A DNA stretch of 64,000 bases, taken from Deltaproteobacteria bacterium (lineage in GTDB: Bacteria > Myxococcota_A > Polyangia > Polyangiales > Ga0077539). The translations under genes were made by a program, and so were the position numbers. A model generated the notes under the pieces. The model saw nothing but the letters and a program-made list of their open reading frames with translations. It made no database searches and was not told where the DNA came from. The stretch covers positions 1 to 64,000 of the forward strand of contig CANJUR010000009.1 of NCBI GenBank assembly GCA_947477565.1. The letters run 5' to 3'. This document shows, piece by piece, positions 48,810-60,090 of the stretch (the first letter of the stretch is position 1; each line of letters begins with the position of its first letter).

Positions 48810-49510
48810 CTCGCGTGGTCGAGCCAGTATCGCATGGCAAACGCCACCGTCGCCGCGCAGAGATAGAACCATGCGCGAGCCCCGGAGCGCGACGGAGCCT
48901 CGACGCGGCGAAGCAAGGCGCCCCCGGCGACGAAGGTCCAGAGAACGGCGAGGCTGAGGCCGCCGGCGGTGACCAACGCGAGCCGCCCCCGGAGCAGGGC
49001 CGCGCCGCCGCCGAGTCGAAGCGTCGCCGCGCGCGACACTCCGAGGGGCGCGACGACCGCCAACGTCAGCGCCACTGCGATGAGCGCGACGAGCCCGACG
49101 CCACGCAACAGCGGCGCCGGGACCAGGCCCACTTCGGACACGGTGCCCGCGACGACCACCGTGGCGACACGCTCGCGAGCGCCCGACCACGACCACGCCG
49201 CCGCGGCCATAAACGCCGCCATCGTCGCGACCACCACGGCCTGCCCGGGCGCGTCGTAGCGCGTCGCTGCCACGGCCACCGCGCACGCCGCGAGGCCCAT
49301 CGGAAACGCGCCCGCGTAGAGCAGAAGCGCCCTCGCCGGGCGGTCCGTGGAGGCGTGGAAGCCTCCCCCGAGCGCCGCCAGCGGAGGCACCGCCAGCAAG
49401 CACGAAACAACCGACGCGTGGCGCGTGAGCAGCGGGATGAGCGCGAGCTGTATCCAGCAGGCGACCCCGAGGACGGGAGTCAGGATTCTGGGGGCGAAGC
49501 GCGGGTCCAC
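48806..49510 (-). CDS. Polytopic membrane protein, unknown
   Basis: 234 residues (GTG 49510). Six or more hydrophobic helices: ILTPVLGVACWIQLALIPLL, VVSCLLAVPPLAALGGGFHA, LLLYAGAFPMGLAACAVAVA, VVVATMAAFMAAAAWSWSGA, GVGLVALIAVALTLAVVAPL, LALVTAGGLSLAVLWTFVAG. No transporter motif seen. First gene of the coupled unit ending at 47037; its start is 63 bp from the divergent kinase gene. Confidence 0.68.
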   Translation of the reverse strand: MDPRFAPRILTPVLGVACWIQLALIPLLTRHASVVSCLLAVPPLAALGGGFHASTDRPARALLLYAGAFPMGLAACAVAVAATRYDAPGQAVVVATMAAFMAAAAWSWSGARERVATVVVAGTVSEVGLVPAPLLRGVGLVALIAVALTLAVVAPLGVSRAATLRLGGGAALLRGRLALVTAGGLSLAVLWTFVAGGALLRRVEAPSRSGARAWFYLCAATVAFAMRYWLDHAR

Positions 49511-49573
49511 GGCGGTGATTGGCGCAACCTAACAGCTTCCGGCGCATCCGCGGCGCTGCTAACCTCCGGGGCC

Positions 49574-52639
<3,066 letters not shown>

Positions 52640-52660
52640 GGAGGTGCGGGCGGGGTTTCG

Positions 52661-53356
52661 TTACGGGAGCTTGATCGCCGCGAGAGCCTTGCCGAAGCGG
52701 ACGAGGTCGGCGTCGGCGACCGGCGGAAAGAGGTTGTTCGCGCGGCGGCGGGTCGGGGCCAGCGCAGGGAGCCGGGCCTTCGTGAGGGCGGCGACGATGG
52801 CCCGCGCCGTCGGATCAGCGGGCTGCGCGGCGCTCCGGCGCTTCGGTCGCTTCGCGCGGGCGGCGGCGCGCATTTCGTCGGTGGTCAGCGTCGGGAAGAG
52901 CACCGTCTCGTTGGAGCGACCGCGCCGCACGACGACGCGCGTCCGGGCCGGATCGATGGCGACGCGCGGTAGCTCGCCGTTGACGGCCTCCAGGTAGTCG
53001 AGGAGAGCCGCGAGCGAGGTGATCCCGTGCGCGGCTTCGTGCGCCGCGGTGAAGTGCCGCGCGACGCGCGTGGAGTCCCGCACCGTCTGCAAATGAACCC
53101 CCGGCAGGTGCTTCGCGCAGAACGCCTTCACCGTCTTGAAACCGCCCGCGAGATACAGCGGCGGATCGTGCAGGAGGACGCGATCGACGGCCTCCCATTT
53201 CGCGTCCCAGTGGACGGACTCCACGACCCCTTCGCCCGCGATGGTGCGCGCCGCGGCCTTCCACTGAGCATCGAGCTTGCGGTCGATGAGCGCCGCCGGA
53301 CTCAGATCAGCGACCGGCGGACGGAGCTTCTTCGAGACCCTGGTTGCGTGTGTCAT
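52661..53356 (-). CDS. Unknown 231-residue protein
   Basis: ATG 53356 after a weak ribosome site. Soluble, basic and helical: VSKKLRPPVADLSPAALIDR, AKWEAVDRVLLHDPPLYLAG, TVKAFCAKHLPGVHLQTVRD, VARHFTAAHEAAHGITSLAA, LLDYLEAVNGELPRVAIDPA and a Lys/Arg-rich end (AARAKRPKRRSAAQPADP). The distribution of basic residues suggests nucleic-acid binding, but no fold is recognised. The 5x22 bp repeat array begins 45 bp upstream of its start and could contain its promoter. Confidence 0.6.
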   Translation of the reverse strand: MTHATRVSKKLRPPVADLSPAALIDRKLDAQWKAAARTIAGEGVVESVHWDAKWEAVDRVLLHDPPLYLAGGFKTVKAFCAKHLPGVHLQTVRDSTRVARHFTAAHEAAHGITSLAALLDYLEAVNGELPRVAIDPARTRVVVRRGRSNETVLFPTLTTDEMRAAARAKRPKRRSAAQPADPTARAIVAALTKARLPALAPTRRRANNLFPPVADADLVRFGKALAAIKLP

Positions 53357-53400
53357 CGGGGCGATCGTGACAGCCCGGGGAGGTCGCGCGCAATCGTCGG

Positions 53401-53510
53401 CTTCTGCGCGTGACGGAGTCCGCTTCTGCGCGTGACGGAGTCCGCTTCTGCGCGTGACGGAGTCCGCTTCTGCGCGTGACGGAGTCCGCTTCTGCGCGTG
53501 ACGGAGTCCG
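53401..53510. repeat. Five perfect 22-bp direct repeats
   Basis: Five identical, contiguous 22-bp units beginning CTTCTGCGCGTGACGGAGTC, without spacers. Each unit contains the short palindrome CGGAGTCCG at the unit junction. Located between the divergent gene at 53356 and the interrupted Cys-rich gene, whose frame begins in the array. Perfect identity implies very recent expansion or active maintenance. Confidence 0.95.
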
Positions 53511-54385
53511 TCGTCACCGCATGGCCCTCGCGACCGCGAGGCTGTGAACTGCACCCATGCACTGGATGCGGCGCGTCCCTGTCGTTGCCTGCCGCGGACG
53601 GTAGCGCGGACGGCGGCGTCGCCACGGACACGCCGATCGTCGTCGATGGTCCCGTGTCGATGGACGTGACCACCACCACCGACGTCGGACCGCCGCCCGG
53701 GTGCCCGCTTCCCGGCGGTGGGCTCTGTCCGGTCGGCGCGCAATGTCCCGCGGGCGACGGCTGCAACACCTGTTCGTGCGGTAGCAACGGGCTGCTCGCG
53801 TGCACTGAGCTCGGCTGCCCGCAGGACGCCGACGCGCCGTAGTGCCGCAGCGCCACCGACTGCCCCGCGGGCCAGATCTGCGACGGCCCCCGGGGCTGCG
53901 CCACCCCGTGGAACCGCCGCCCGCAGACGGAGCCCTGCACCCGCGACCTCGTCTCCCGGTGCGGCTGCGACGGCGCAGAATTCCAGGCGTGCTCGACCTG
54001 CCCGGGACGCCCGTTTCTACACCCAGCCACGTGCGCGACGACGGTCGTGTCGTGCACCCTCCGAAGCGGCGCACGCTGCCCCGTCGGGATGACCTGCCCC
54101 GCGGGCGACGGCTGCACCGACTGCACCTGCTCCGATCCGGGAATGCCCCTCTGCACTGCGCGACCATGCGCCTTCGACGCCGGACCGCCGCGGCCCGGGT
54201 GTTCTTCCGCCATCGACTGCCCCGCGGGCGAGGAGTGCGCCGTGAGCGCGGGCTGCTGCGGAGTGTGCGCCGACTTCATCAGGTGCGGCCCCATCCCGTG
54301 CGATGCGGCCGTCACTGGGTTGCAGTGCCCTACCGGCACCCTCTGCAACGCGAGCACCCCTGCCTGGCAGATCGCTTCGGTCTGA
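53498..54385 (+). pseudogene. Cys-rich exoprotein gene broken by in-frame TAG
   Basis: One reading frame runs from 53498 to 54385, interrupted by a single TAG at 53840-53842. The protein-like sequence continues on both sides (...GCPQDADAP, stop, then CRSATDCPAGQICDGPRGCA and later MTCPAGDGCTDCTCSDPGMP). A CAG-to-TAG change would explain it. Repeats of CPAGDGCNTCSCG / CPAGDGCTDCTC type on either side show it was one gene. The usual signal peptide is missing in this frame; a partial one (ATG 53557, MHWMRRVPVVAC) is in another frame, suggesting a second, frameshift lesion near the start. Likely a decayed secreted protein. Confidence 0.72.
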
Positions 54386-54474
54386 CGACGCCCGGAGAGC
54401 GATCCGTCGCCGAAATATTCTCTCGACCCCCTCACTTTTCGTGATGTGGGGCACCGCGGCTTCCAAATGAGGGC

Positions 54475-54600
54475 ATGAGTAACCGTTCTCCGAAGGGCCG
54501 AGCCCCGGATCTCGTCGTGTCGGCTAGATATGCTGGTAAGCGCAAACGCGGCGGAGTGACGCCCTCGCCCGCGCACCTCGCGCCCGCGGAAGGCCGCTGA
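54475..54600 (+). CDS. Small basic ORF coupled to membrane-protein cassette
   Basis: 41 codons, ATG 54475 behind GAGGG, stop TGA overlapping the ATG of the next gene (TGATG). The predicted peptide is strongly basic (MSNRSPKGRAPDLVVSARYA, then GKRKRGGVTP). The overlap with the first paralogue makes a leader peptide or small partner plausible. Too short for composition statistics to decide. Confidence 0.42.
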   Translation: MSNRSPKGRAPDLVVSARYAGKRKRGGVTPSPAHLAPAEGR

Positions 54601-55577
54601 TGATCACCGAAGCATCGGAGGTCCAGTCGCCGATCGCGCGGGCGGGCAGGCTCTGCGCAGACTTCTATTGGCCCTTCGCAACAGACCCCTCGCAACACAC
54701 TGAAGGGACTGAACCTCCTCTCGTGATGATGGCCGAAGGATTCCTCGGCGGCAGGCAGCGCTCGGGGCCGTCGATGTCAGCACTCTTCCGCCCCGGAGTC
54801 GCCGCAAGCGTCGTGGTGTTCGGGTGGGCTGCGCTCGTCCCCTTCCTCGCGATGGTCGGCGACGTGTGGGTCTTCTTGCCGCACAAGCGCATCGAATTCA
54901 TACGCGTGACCCTGCGGCAGCGAATCGTTGGAATCCGGCTCGGGGTGCCCGCAGTCGCTTGGATAGCAACGATGATTGCGGGCTTCGTCGTTGCCTCGGG
55001 AATCATGGCTATCGCCCACAACAGCACGAACTTCGAAATGGTGGCGAGGCTCTTGAAGGTCGCGACGACGGCCGTCGCAGCGACCTGGTTTTTTGCAAAC
55101 TGGCGTCTACTCAACGCAGTCCGACACCAGGGGGACGCTCTGTTTCGCTCGATCGTACGGTGCGATTACGGGTTCCCGACGAAAACACTGCTTATCGAAG
55201 GCAGTTCGGACGGGAGCCGGGAGGAACAACTTGAAAATATCTCCCAACTGCTAGCGCGAGCGGGAGAGTTCACGCTCGCTTCCTGGGGCCGGGTCAACGT
55301 GAACCGTGGCGGTTCAGGCCCCCTATCTCCCCTGTTGGGGTCCGGTGGTTCTGGTCGCAGCCGCCTGCGAACTTTCGCACTGATCGCATTGGTTTTGAGC
55401 GGCTTGGGCATGGCAGCGAAGGCGGCCGTGGCCGCAGTTGAGGGTGGCTTGAGCCGCCAGCTTCTTCGGTCACTCCCTGGTTGGCTCTCGATGCGTTCTG
55501 TGCGCCCGCGCGCGCGCAGCGCCGACGTTGATATGGAACAGCTGCCCACACCACCGGGACTCGATGAGCCCGAGTAG
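54600..55577 (+). CDS. Membrane protein of a tandem paralogue family (1 of 3)
   Basis: 325 residues. Begins MITEASEVQSPIARAGRLCA, then ADFYWPFATDPSQ, GGRQRSGPSMSALFRPGVAA and a helix pair (AASVVVFGWAALVPFLAMVG; VAWIATMIAGFVVASGIMAI). The domain core reads VWVFLPHKRIEFIRVTLRQR and, later, DYGFPTKTLLIEGSSDGSRE. A last helix (TFALIALVLSGLGMAAKAAV) precedes a short cytoplasmic tail. The same blocks recur in the genes at 55686 and 56551. Third-position GC is lower than in the flanking genes. No known family recognised. Confidence 0.72.
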   Translation: MITEASEVQSPIARAGRLCADFYWPFATDPSQHTEGTEPPLVMMAEGFLGGRQRSGPSMSALFRPGVAASVVVFGWAALVPFLAMVGDVWVFLPHKRIEFIRVTLRQRIVGIRLGVPAVAWIATMIAGFVVASGIMAIAHNSTNFEMVARLLKVATTAVAATWFFANWRLLNAVRHQGDALFRSIVRCDYGFPTKTLLIEGSSDGSREEQLENISQLLARAGEFTLASWGRVNVNRGGSGPLSPLLGSGGSGRSRLRTFALIALVLSGLGMAAKAAVAAVEGGLSRQLLRSLPGWLSMRSVRPRARSADVDMEQLPTPPGLDEPE

Positions 55578-55685
55578 CGGTCGACAGCTTCGGCCCCAAC
55601 ACGAGCGGCCACTACTCGCTGAATATCCTCTGATTGCTCCGAGGATTCGCCAACCCCGATTTACGAACCGACAAGCGATAAAACC

Positions 55686-56531
55686 ATGAATCAGCCACTT
55701 CGCCCTTCTCCACTCGACCTCGCCTCAAACAATCCCCCATCAACTCCGCGGTCGCCGCCTTCGGTGCCGGATGGCGTCCATGCCCCTAATTTCGATGCCG
55801 GACTGTCGGACGGTGGTCCGGTATCAGGTCCAGCGTCGGCGCCGGCTGGGCGCGCTGTCCAAGGCGCATTCGATGGGGTTGCGCGAACCTTCGTCGAGCT
55901 AGTGTCCCCCGAAGCCGCGGACGAACTTCGGCGTATTCCCGGCGGTGCCGTGATCCTCGGCACGCGCATCGTCGGCGGTCGCGTCGAGATCGGCGCGCCC
56001 CTCAGCGCGCTACTTCGTCCTGGGATGGCCCTTGGGATCATCCTCTTTGGATGGGCCTACGCCGCGGTCATCTTGCGCAACGCTTCCAGTCTCTGGACCT
56101 TTGTCCCCGATAGGAGAACAGAGTTCGTCCGGTTCCAGTTGTCGGAGTCCGTCTCCTGGCGTCGCGTGCTCCCGGCGCTAGCCCTCTCCATCACAGTCGG
56201 CATCTCGATCTTTGTAATCCTTGGTCTCCTGGGGGCGGTTATCACACCCTTGTTCCTCCTTGTGGCTCCGACCCTGGCCTGGCTTGGATGCAACGTTGTT
56301 GCCCTCCTCGGCCTGCGGGACGCCATCCCACGACTGCTCACTTCGCGCCTGACGATGGAGTACGGATTCCCAACAAAGACGACGCTCCTCGACCTGGCGT
56401 GCGACGCCAACGCCAACTCTCTCCTTCCTCACATCGAGCAAGTCGCAGGGGTCCTCGATGGCTTCGGCTCATGGAACCACCTGAGCGTCCACGGAGGCGC
56501 TGCCGTGTCCGTCGTGATGAAGCAGTCCTGA
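55686..56531 (+). CDS. Membrane protein of the tandem paralogue family (2 of 3)
   Basis: 281 residues. A Pro-rich, low-complexity N-terminus (LDLASNNPPSTPRSPPSVPD) replaces the ADFxxPFATDP block. The shared core follows: TRIVGGRVEIGAPLSALLRP, GMALGIILFGWAYAAVILRN, WTFVPDRRTEFVRFQLSESV, two more hydrophobic stretches (ALSITVGISIFVILGLLGAV; FLLVAPTLAWLGCNVVALLG) and MEYGFPTKTTLLDLACDANA. Ends shortly after a small beta segment (HLSVHGGAAVSVVMKQS). 108 bp after the first paralogue, which lies well within operon distance. Confidence 0.72.
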   Translation: MNQPLRPSPLDLASNNPPSTPRSPPSVPDGVHAPNFDAGLSDGGPVSGPASAPAGRAVQGAFDGVARTFVELVSPEAADELRRIPGGAVILGTRIVGGRVEIGAPLSALLRPGMALGIILFGWAYAAVILRNASSLWTFVPDRRTEFVRFQLSESVSWRRVLPALALSITVGISIFVILGLLGAVITPLFLLVAPTLAWLGCNVVALLGLRDAIPRLLTSRLTMEYGFPTKTTLLDLACDANANSLLPHIEQVAGVLDGFGSWNHLSVHGGAAVSVVMKQS

Positions 56532-56550
56532 CTCTCCGAGAGCCCACGCC

Positions 56551-58023
56551 ATGAACACCGCATACTCCCCGCAGCCGTCAGTCTACTTACGAGCAGGCAC
56601 GGTCCTCGCGGACTTCTTCTGCCCATTCGCTACGGATCCAGCACACAACCGCGCGGACACTCAGGCGCCGGTCCTCGACCTGGGTGACAACATCGTTGGA
56701 GGACGAACGCGCCTCGGTCCGTCCGTCGATTCTCTGCACCGCACCGGCCTCGCCGCGAGCGTCGTGGTGTTCTCCTGGGGAGCACTTCTCGCCTTCCTCA
56801 GCCAAGTCGGCGACCGCTGGATGTTCATCCCTTCCGAGCGCACGGAACTCATCTGCGTGAGACTCCGCCAGAACATCGTCCGGGAACGCCTCCGGGCGGC
56901 ATTCGTGACCTGGCTGGCGATGCTCGTCCTCGGTCTGGTCGTGTGCGCTGTCATCGCCTTGGCAGCAACGTCTGCGGATAACCCACAAACCGCGCAGTAC
57001 GGATTCGCCGGGGCGGCGCTCGTCCTGGCCTCGACCTGGTTTGGCAGCAACTGGTCACTCTTGCGACGCGTGCGTTCGCTCGGAGAGGCATTGTTTCGTA
57101 CGTCGGTCTGCTTCGAATACGGATACCCGCAGAAGACGACTATCCTCGACGTCGTCTCGGACGGAGGCCGCGACGAACAACTCACGCGCGTGCGCGAACT
57201 ATTCGCCCGTTTCCGCGACTGCGACTTCGCCGAGTGGGACCAGGCCACTCTCGACGGTACGAGCGGCGCGGGAGGATCCGCCTTCGGTGCGGGAGGCAGT
57301 GAGGTGGCAAAGCATATCCTCCGTGCAGGCACCATTCTCGGTGTCGTCGGTCTCCTCGCGCGGTTCGTACTAGTGCCAGGGGCGAGTTGGGCCGCCTATC
57401 GATTCCGCCCCGCGCCACCAGTCGCGGTGACGGACATCGGGTGCGCCACGAACGCCACTTCGATGAACGTCTGGGTGGGAAGAAGCATGAACTTCCGCTG
57501 CCCGCCTTGCGCCACACCCGCGCGCCTCGTCGGCGGCCCGCTGTATGAGATCTCTTCGTCGATCTGCAGCGCCGCGGCACATGGTGGAGTGATCGATGCC
57601 ACACGAGGCGGTTCGGTGCGCGTACTCGGCAGCACGCCTCCTCCCTACGCCGGGAATGTGGCGCCCTACGCGTCCAGCATGAGTAACCGGATCACTTCCG
57701 AGATGATGTTTAGCGGCAACAACGCCTTCGAGGTGTTGCCCCTCCCGGGTGCGGAGCTTGCGGTGTCGGTAGCGCAAATGCGCGCCGAGCAAGAAGCGGA
57801 GACGCGGCGTCTGGAAGCTGCGGCGGAGGCAAGACGCGCGGCCGCGGCAGAGGAAAGGCGCGCGGCCGCCGCGCAGGCGGCAGAAGCATTACGCGCAGCG
57901 AATGAAATGCTCGCAGCGAGGGCGGCGCAGCAAGCACTTGAAGCGCCTCCTGAGCCTGAAGTAGCGGCCCCCGTAGAAGAAACCTCGACGGGCTCTCGAC
58001 ATCACCGGCATCGGCACGACTAG
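56551..58023 (+). CDS. Paralogue 3 of 3 with LCCL domain and coiled coil
   Basis: 490 residues. Shared N-terminal core (ADFFCPFATDPAH at ~20, NIVGGRTRLGPSVDSLHRTG, WMFIPSERTELICVRLRQNI, FEYGYPQKTTILDVVSDGGR) with four hydrophobic helices. Residues ~298-386 then match an LCCL domain: C298, C317-PP-C320, SSSIC339SAAAHGGVID and GGSVRVLGSTPPPYAG. After that come an Ala/Glu/Arg coiled coil (~402-460) and a tail ending RHHRHRHD. LCCL modules are mainly known from eukaryotic extracellular proteins, so its topology here matters: it lies after the last predicted helix. 19 bp after paralogue 2. Confidence 0.78.
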   Translation: MNTAYSPQPSVYLRAGTVLADFFCPFATDPAHNRADTQAPVLDLGDNIVGGRTRLGPSVDSLHRTGLAASVVVFSWGALLAFLSQVGDRWMFIPSERTELICVRLRQNIVRERLRAAFVTWLAMLVLGLVVCAVIALAATSADNPQTAQYGFAGAALVLASTWFGSNWSLLRRVRSLGEALFRTSVCFEYGYPQKTTILDVVSDGGRDEQLTRVRELFARFRDCDFAEWDQATLDGTSGAGGSAFGAGGSEVAKHILRAGTILGVVGLLARFVLVPGASWAAYRFRPAPPVAVTDIGCATNATSMNVWVGRSMNFRCPPCATPARLVGGPLYEISSSICSAAAHGGVIDATRGGSVRVLGSTPPPYAGNVAPYASSMSNRITSEMMFSGNNAFEVLPLPGAELAVSVAQMRAEQEAETRRLEAAAEARRAAAAEERRAAAAQAAEALRAANEMLAARAAQQALEAPPEPEVAAPVEETSTGSRHHRHRHD

Positions 58024-58104
58024 GGCATCTACCCGAACACCCGCGGGTCGTCCGCATCTGATCTTGGAACTCAGTCCATCGACCAGCCGCCCCCCTGACG
58101 CCGC

Positions 58105-60015
58105 CTACCGTACTGCCAGATCAGCCCGCCGGTGCAGCACCGCGCCGCCCGCCAACAGCACCCGATCGACCACCGTGCCCGTCGTGTGCGCGCCCAGCAT
58201 CACCCAGGCCCGCGGCAGTCCTCGCACCACCGACTCGTGCTCCGCACCACCGCCCTCGCGGCGAACCAACTCGATGGCGTCGCGCTGCTGAACCAACCGC
58301 AGCCGCGCCGCCAGATCGACGTGCCGCCGCTCGCCGTCCACCACCAGTGCCGGGTCGAATTCGCGACCGCTCGGGAGCGTCACCACGCGCCGCCACGACG
58401 CGCCGCCGTCGAGCGAGAGCATCGCCCGGTCGCTCGTCGTCAGCATCACCGTGCGACCCGCCGTCACCAGCCGCGAGACGTCGCCGCGCAGCACAAGGTG
58501 CCACCGCACGCCGCCGTCGTCCGTCGCCACCACCCAGCCGTCGCGCTGCACGAACACCCCGCGCTCGCTGTCCACGAATGCGCCCCACAGCAGCCCCCGC
58601 CCGCGCTGCGACGCAACCAGTCGCCAATGCGCTCCGCCGTCGTGCGTCCACCAGAGCCCGCCGTCCAGACGCCACGCCGTGTCGCGATCGACGAAGCCGC
58701 CGGTGCCGCGCCCCGGCAGCGCGTCCGGTCGCGAGGCGTCGAGGTGCGTAGACATCGCGCGCCACACGCCCCCCAGGTCGTGGCTCACGTAGAGCCCGCA
58801 CGCGGGACCAAAGGCCACCATCCGACGGTCGTCCACCCGACGCAGCCGATCACACAACGCGGGCGCGTGAATCTCCCGCTCCGGCGCGTGCTCTCGCTGC
58901 CAGGGCCCGTCCGCAGCGGGCAGGAGCAGCCGCCGCGGAGAGACACACGCTAGTTCGCCCGTCGGCGCCGTCATGCACCGCGGCGCGTCCGTGACCGCAG
59001 CGATGCCCGGGTCTTCCACCCTCGAGCGCGCGTCGCGCATCGCGGTGATGTCGTAGCGCGACGGCTGCCAGGTGCGCCCCTGGTCGAAGCTCCACCACCC
59101 CGGAACCGGTGCGCGCCCTGCCTCAATGCCACCGCGCCACCGCACGCAACGCACCACCGCGCCTTCGGCCTCCAACCCGAGCGCTCCAAGCCGAAACGGC
59201 CGCCACGACGCCCCACGATCTTCGCTGCGGAAATAAAACGAGTCTCGCTCCATCTCCGCACGCGCGATGAGCGTATCGCCGCACGCGTCGACCTCTCGCG
59301 CCGTGCGCCCCGGCAGCGCGTGGGGAGACTCCCATTCGCCTCCGTCGGCGGCCGTCCACACCTGCGTCGGCGTCGCCACGAAGAGCCGCCGCACCCGATC
59401 GTGAAAGACCCGCGCCGACGCACCCGCCAGCACCGCCGCGGGAGGCAGCGCCCGCTCGGCCCAGTGCGCGCCCGCATCGCGCGAGACGTACACCCGCGGC
59501 GCGCTCGGCCGTACGGCACTCCCCTGCGCAACCAACACCAACGTCTGGTCGGCGATAAGCTCCGCCAGCGTGGGTTCGTCGAGCGGTCGGTCGCCGCCGA
59601 TCTCTGTGCGCCACGTCGCTCCCTCGTCGTCGCTCACGCAGAGTTCGCGCCGGGTAATCGCCACGAGAGTGTCTCGCCGCGCACCGGCCGCCAGCACGTC
59701 TTCCAGAACCGGGCCGGGGTGATATCCCACGAGGTTCCAACGGGGAGCCACGGTCGGCGTCGGGGCACCCGCGCAGTGCCCCTCGGACGCCATCTCCGTC
59801 GGCTCCGGGGCGCGCGCGGAAACGTCGCCGGTTCGTCGCAGCGTCGGTCCCTGCACCGGAGGCCCATCCGCCGTCGCCGCGGTGGAGGCTTCTGCGCGAC
59901 CGTCCGCGCCCACGTCCACGCCCGTGGGCTCACAAGCGCCCAGCATCGCGGTCAACACCACAAGCGCGGTGACCGTCTCCTGCACCGCCTCGTTAGCGCG
60001 CCCGTTGGTAAACAC
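58105..60015 (-). CDS. BNR-repeat propeller lipoprotein
   Basis: 636 residues from GTG 60015 (GGAGGG four bases upstream). The signal region ALVVLTAMLGA-C gives a lipoprotein. At least six Asp-box/BNR blades: CVSDDEGATWRTE, YVSRDAGAHWAER, FRSEDRGASWRPF, SFDQGRTWQPSRY, YVSHDLGGVWRAM, VATDDGGVRWHLV, SLDGGASWRRVVT. A seven- or eight-bladed propeller like sortilin/photosystem II HCF136-type Asp-box proteins is expected. No catalytic sialidase residues. It converges with the tandem paralogue cassette. Confidence 0.84.
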   Translation of the reverse strand: MFTNGRANEAVQETVTALVVLTAMLGACEPTGVDVGADGRAEASTAATADGPPVQGPTLRRTGDVSARAPEPTEMASEGHCAGAPTPTVAPRWNLVGYHPGPVLEDVLAAGARRDTLVAITRRELCVSDDEGATWRTEIGGDRPLDEPTLAELIADQTLVLVAQGSAVRPSAPRVYVSRDAGAHWAERALPPAAVLAGASARVFHDRVRRLFVATPTQVWTAADGGEWESPHALPGRTAREVDACGDTLIARAEMERDSFYFRSEDRGASWRPFRLGALGLEAEGAVVRCVRWRGGIEAGRAPVPGWWSFDQGRTWQPSRYDITAMRDARSRVEDPGIAAVTDAPRCMTAPTGELACVSPRRLLLPAADGPWQREHAPEREIHAPALCDRLRRVDDRRMVAFGPACGLYVSHDLGGVWRAMSTHLDASRPDALPGRGTGGFVDRDTAWRLDGGLWWTHDGGAHWRLVASQRGRGLLWGAFVDSERGVFVQRDGWVVATDDGGVRWHLVLRGDVSRLVTAGRTVMLTTSDRAMLSLDGGASWRRVVTLPSGREFDPALVVDGERRHVDLAARLRLVQQRDAIELVRREGGGAEHESVVRGLPRAWVMLGAHTTGTVVDRVLLAGGAVLHRRADLAVR

Positions 60016-60090
60016 TTAGCCCTCCAGTGGGCCGTTGAACCAATTCGTCCACCGGGTTTGAAGCCCTACCTCATCCCGCGCGAGGTGCCG

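Noticed and set aside
53401..53510. The 22-bp array as a CRISPR
   Set aside because: Units are contiguous with no unique spacers and no cas genes nearby.
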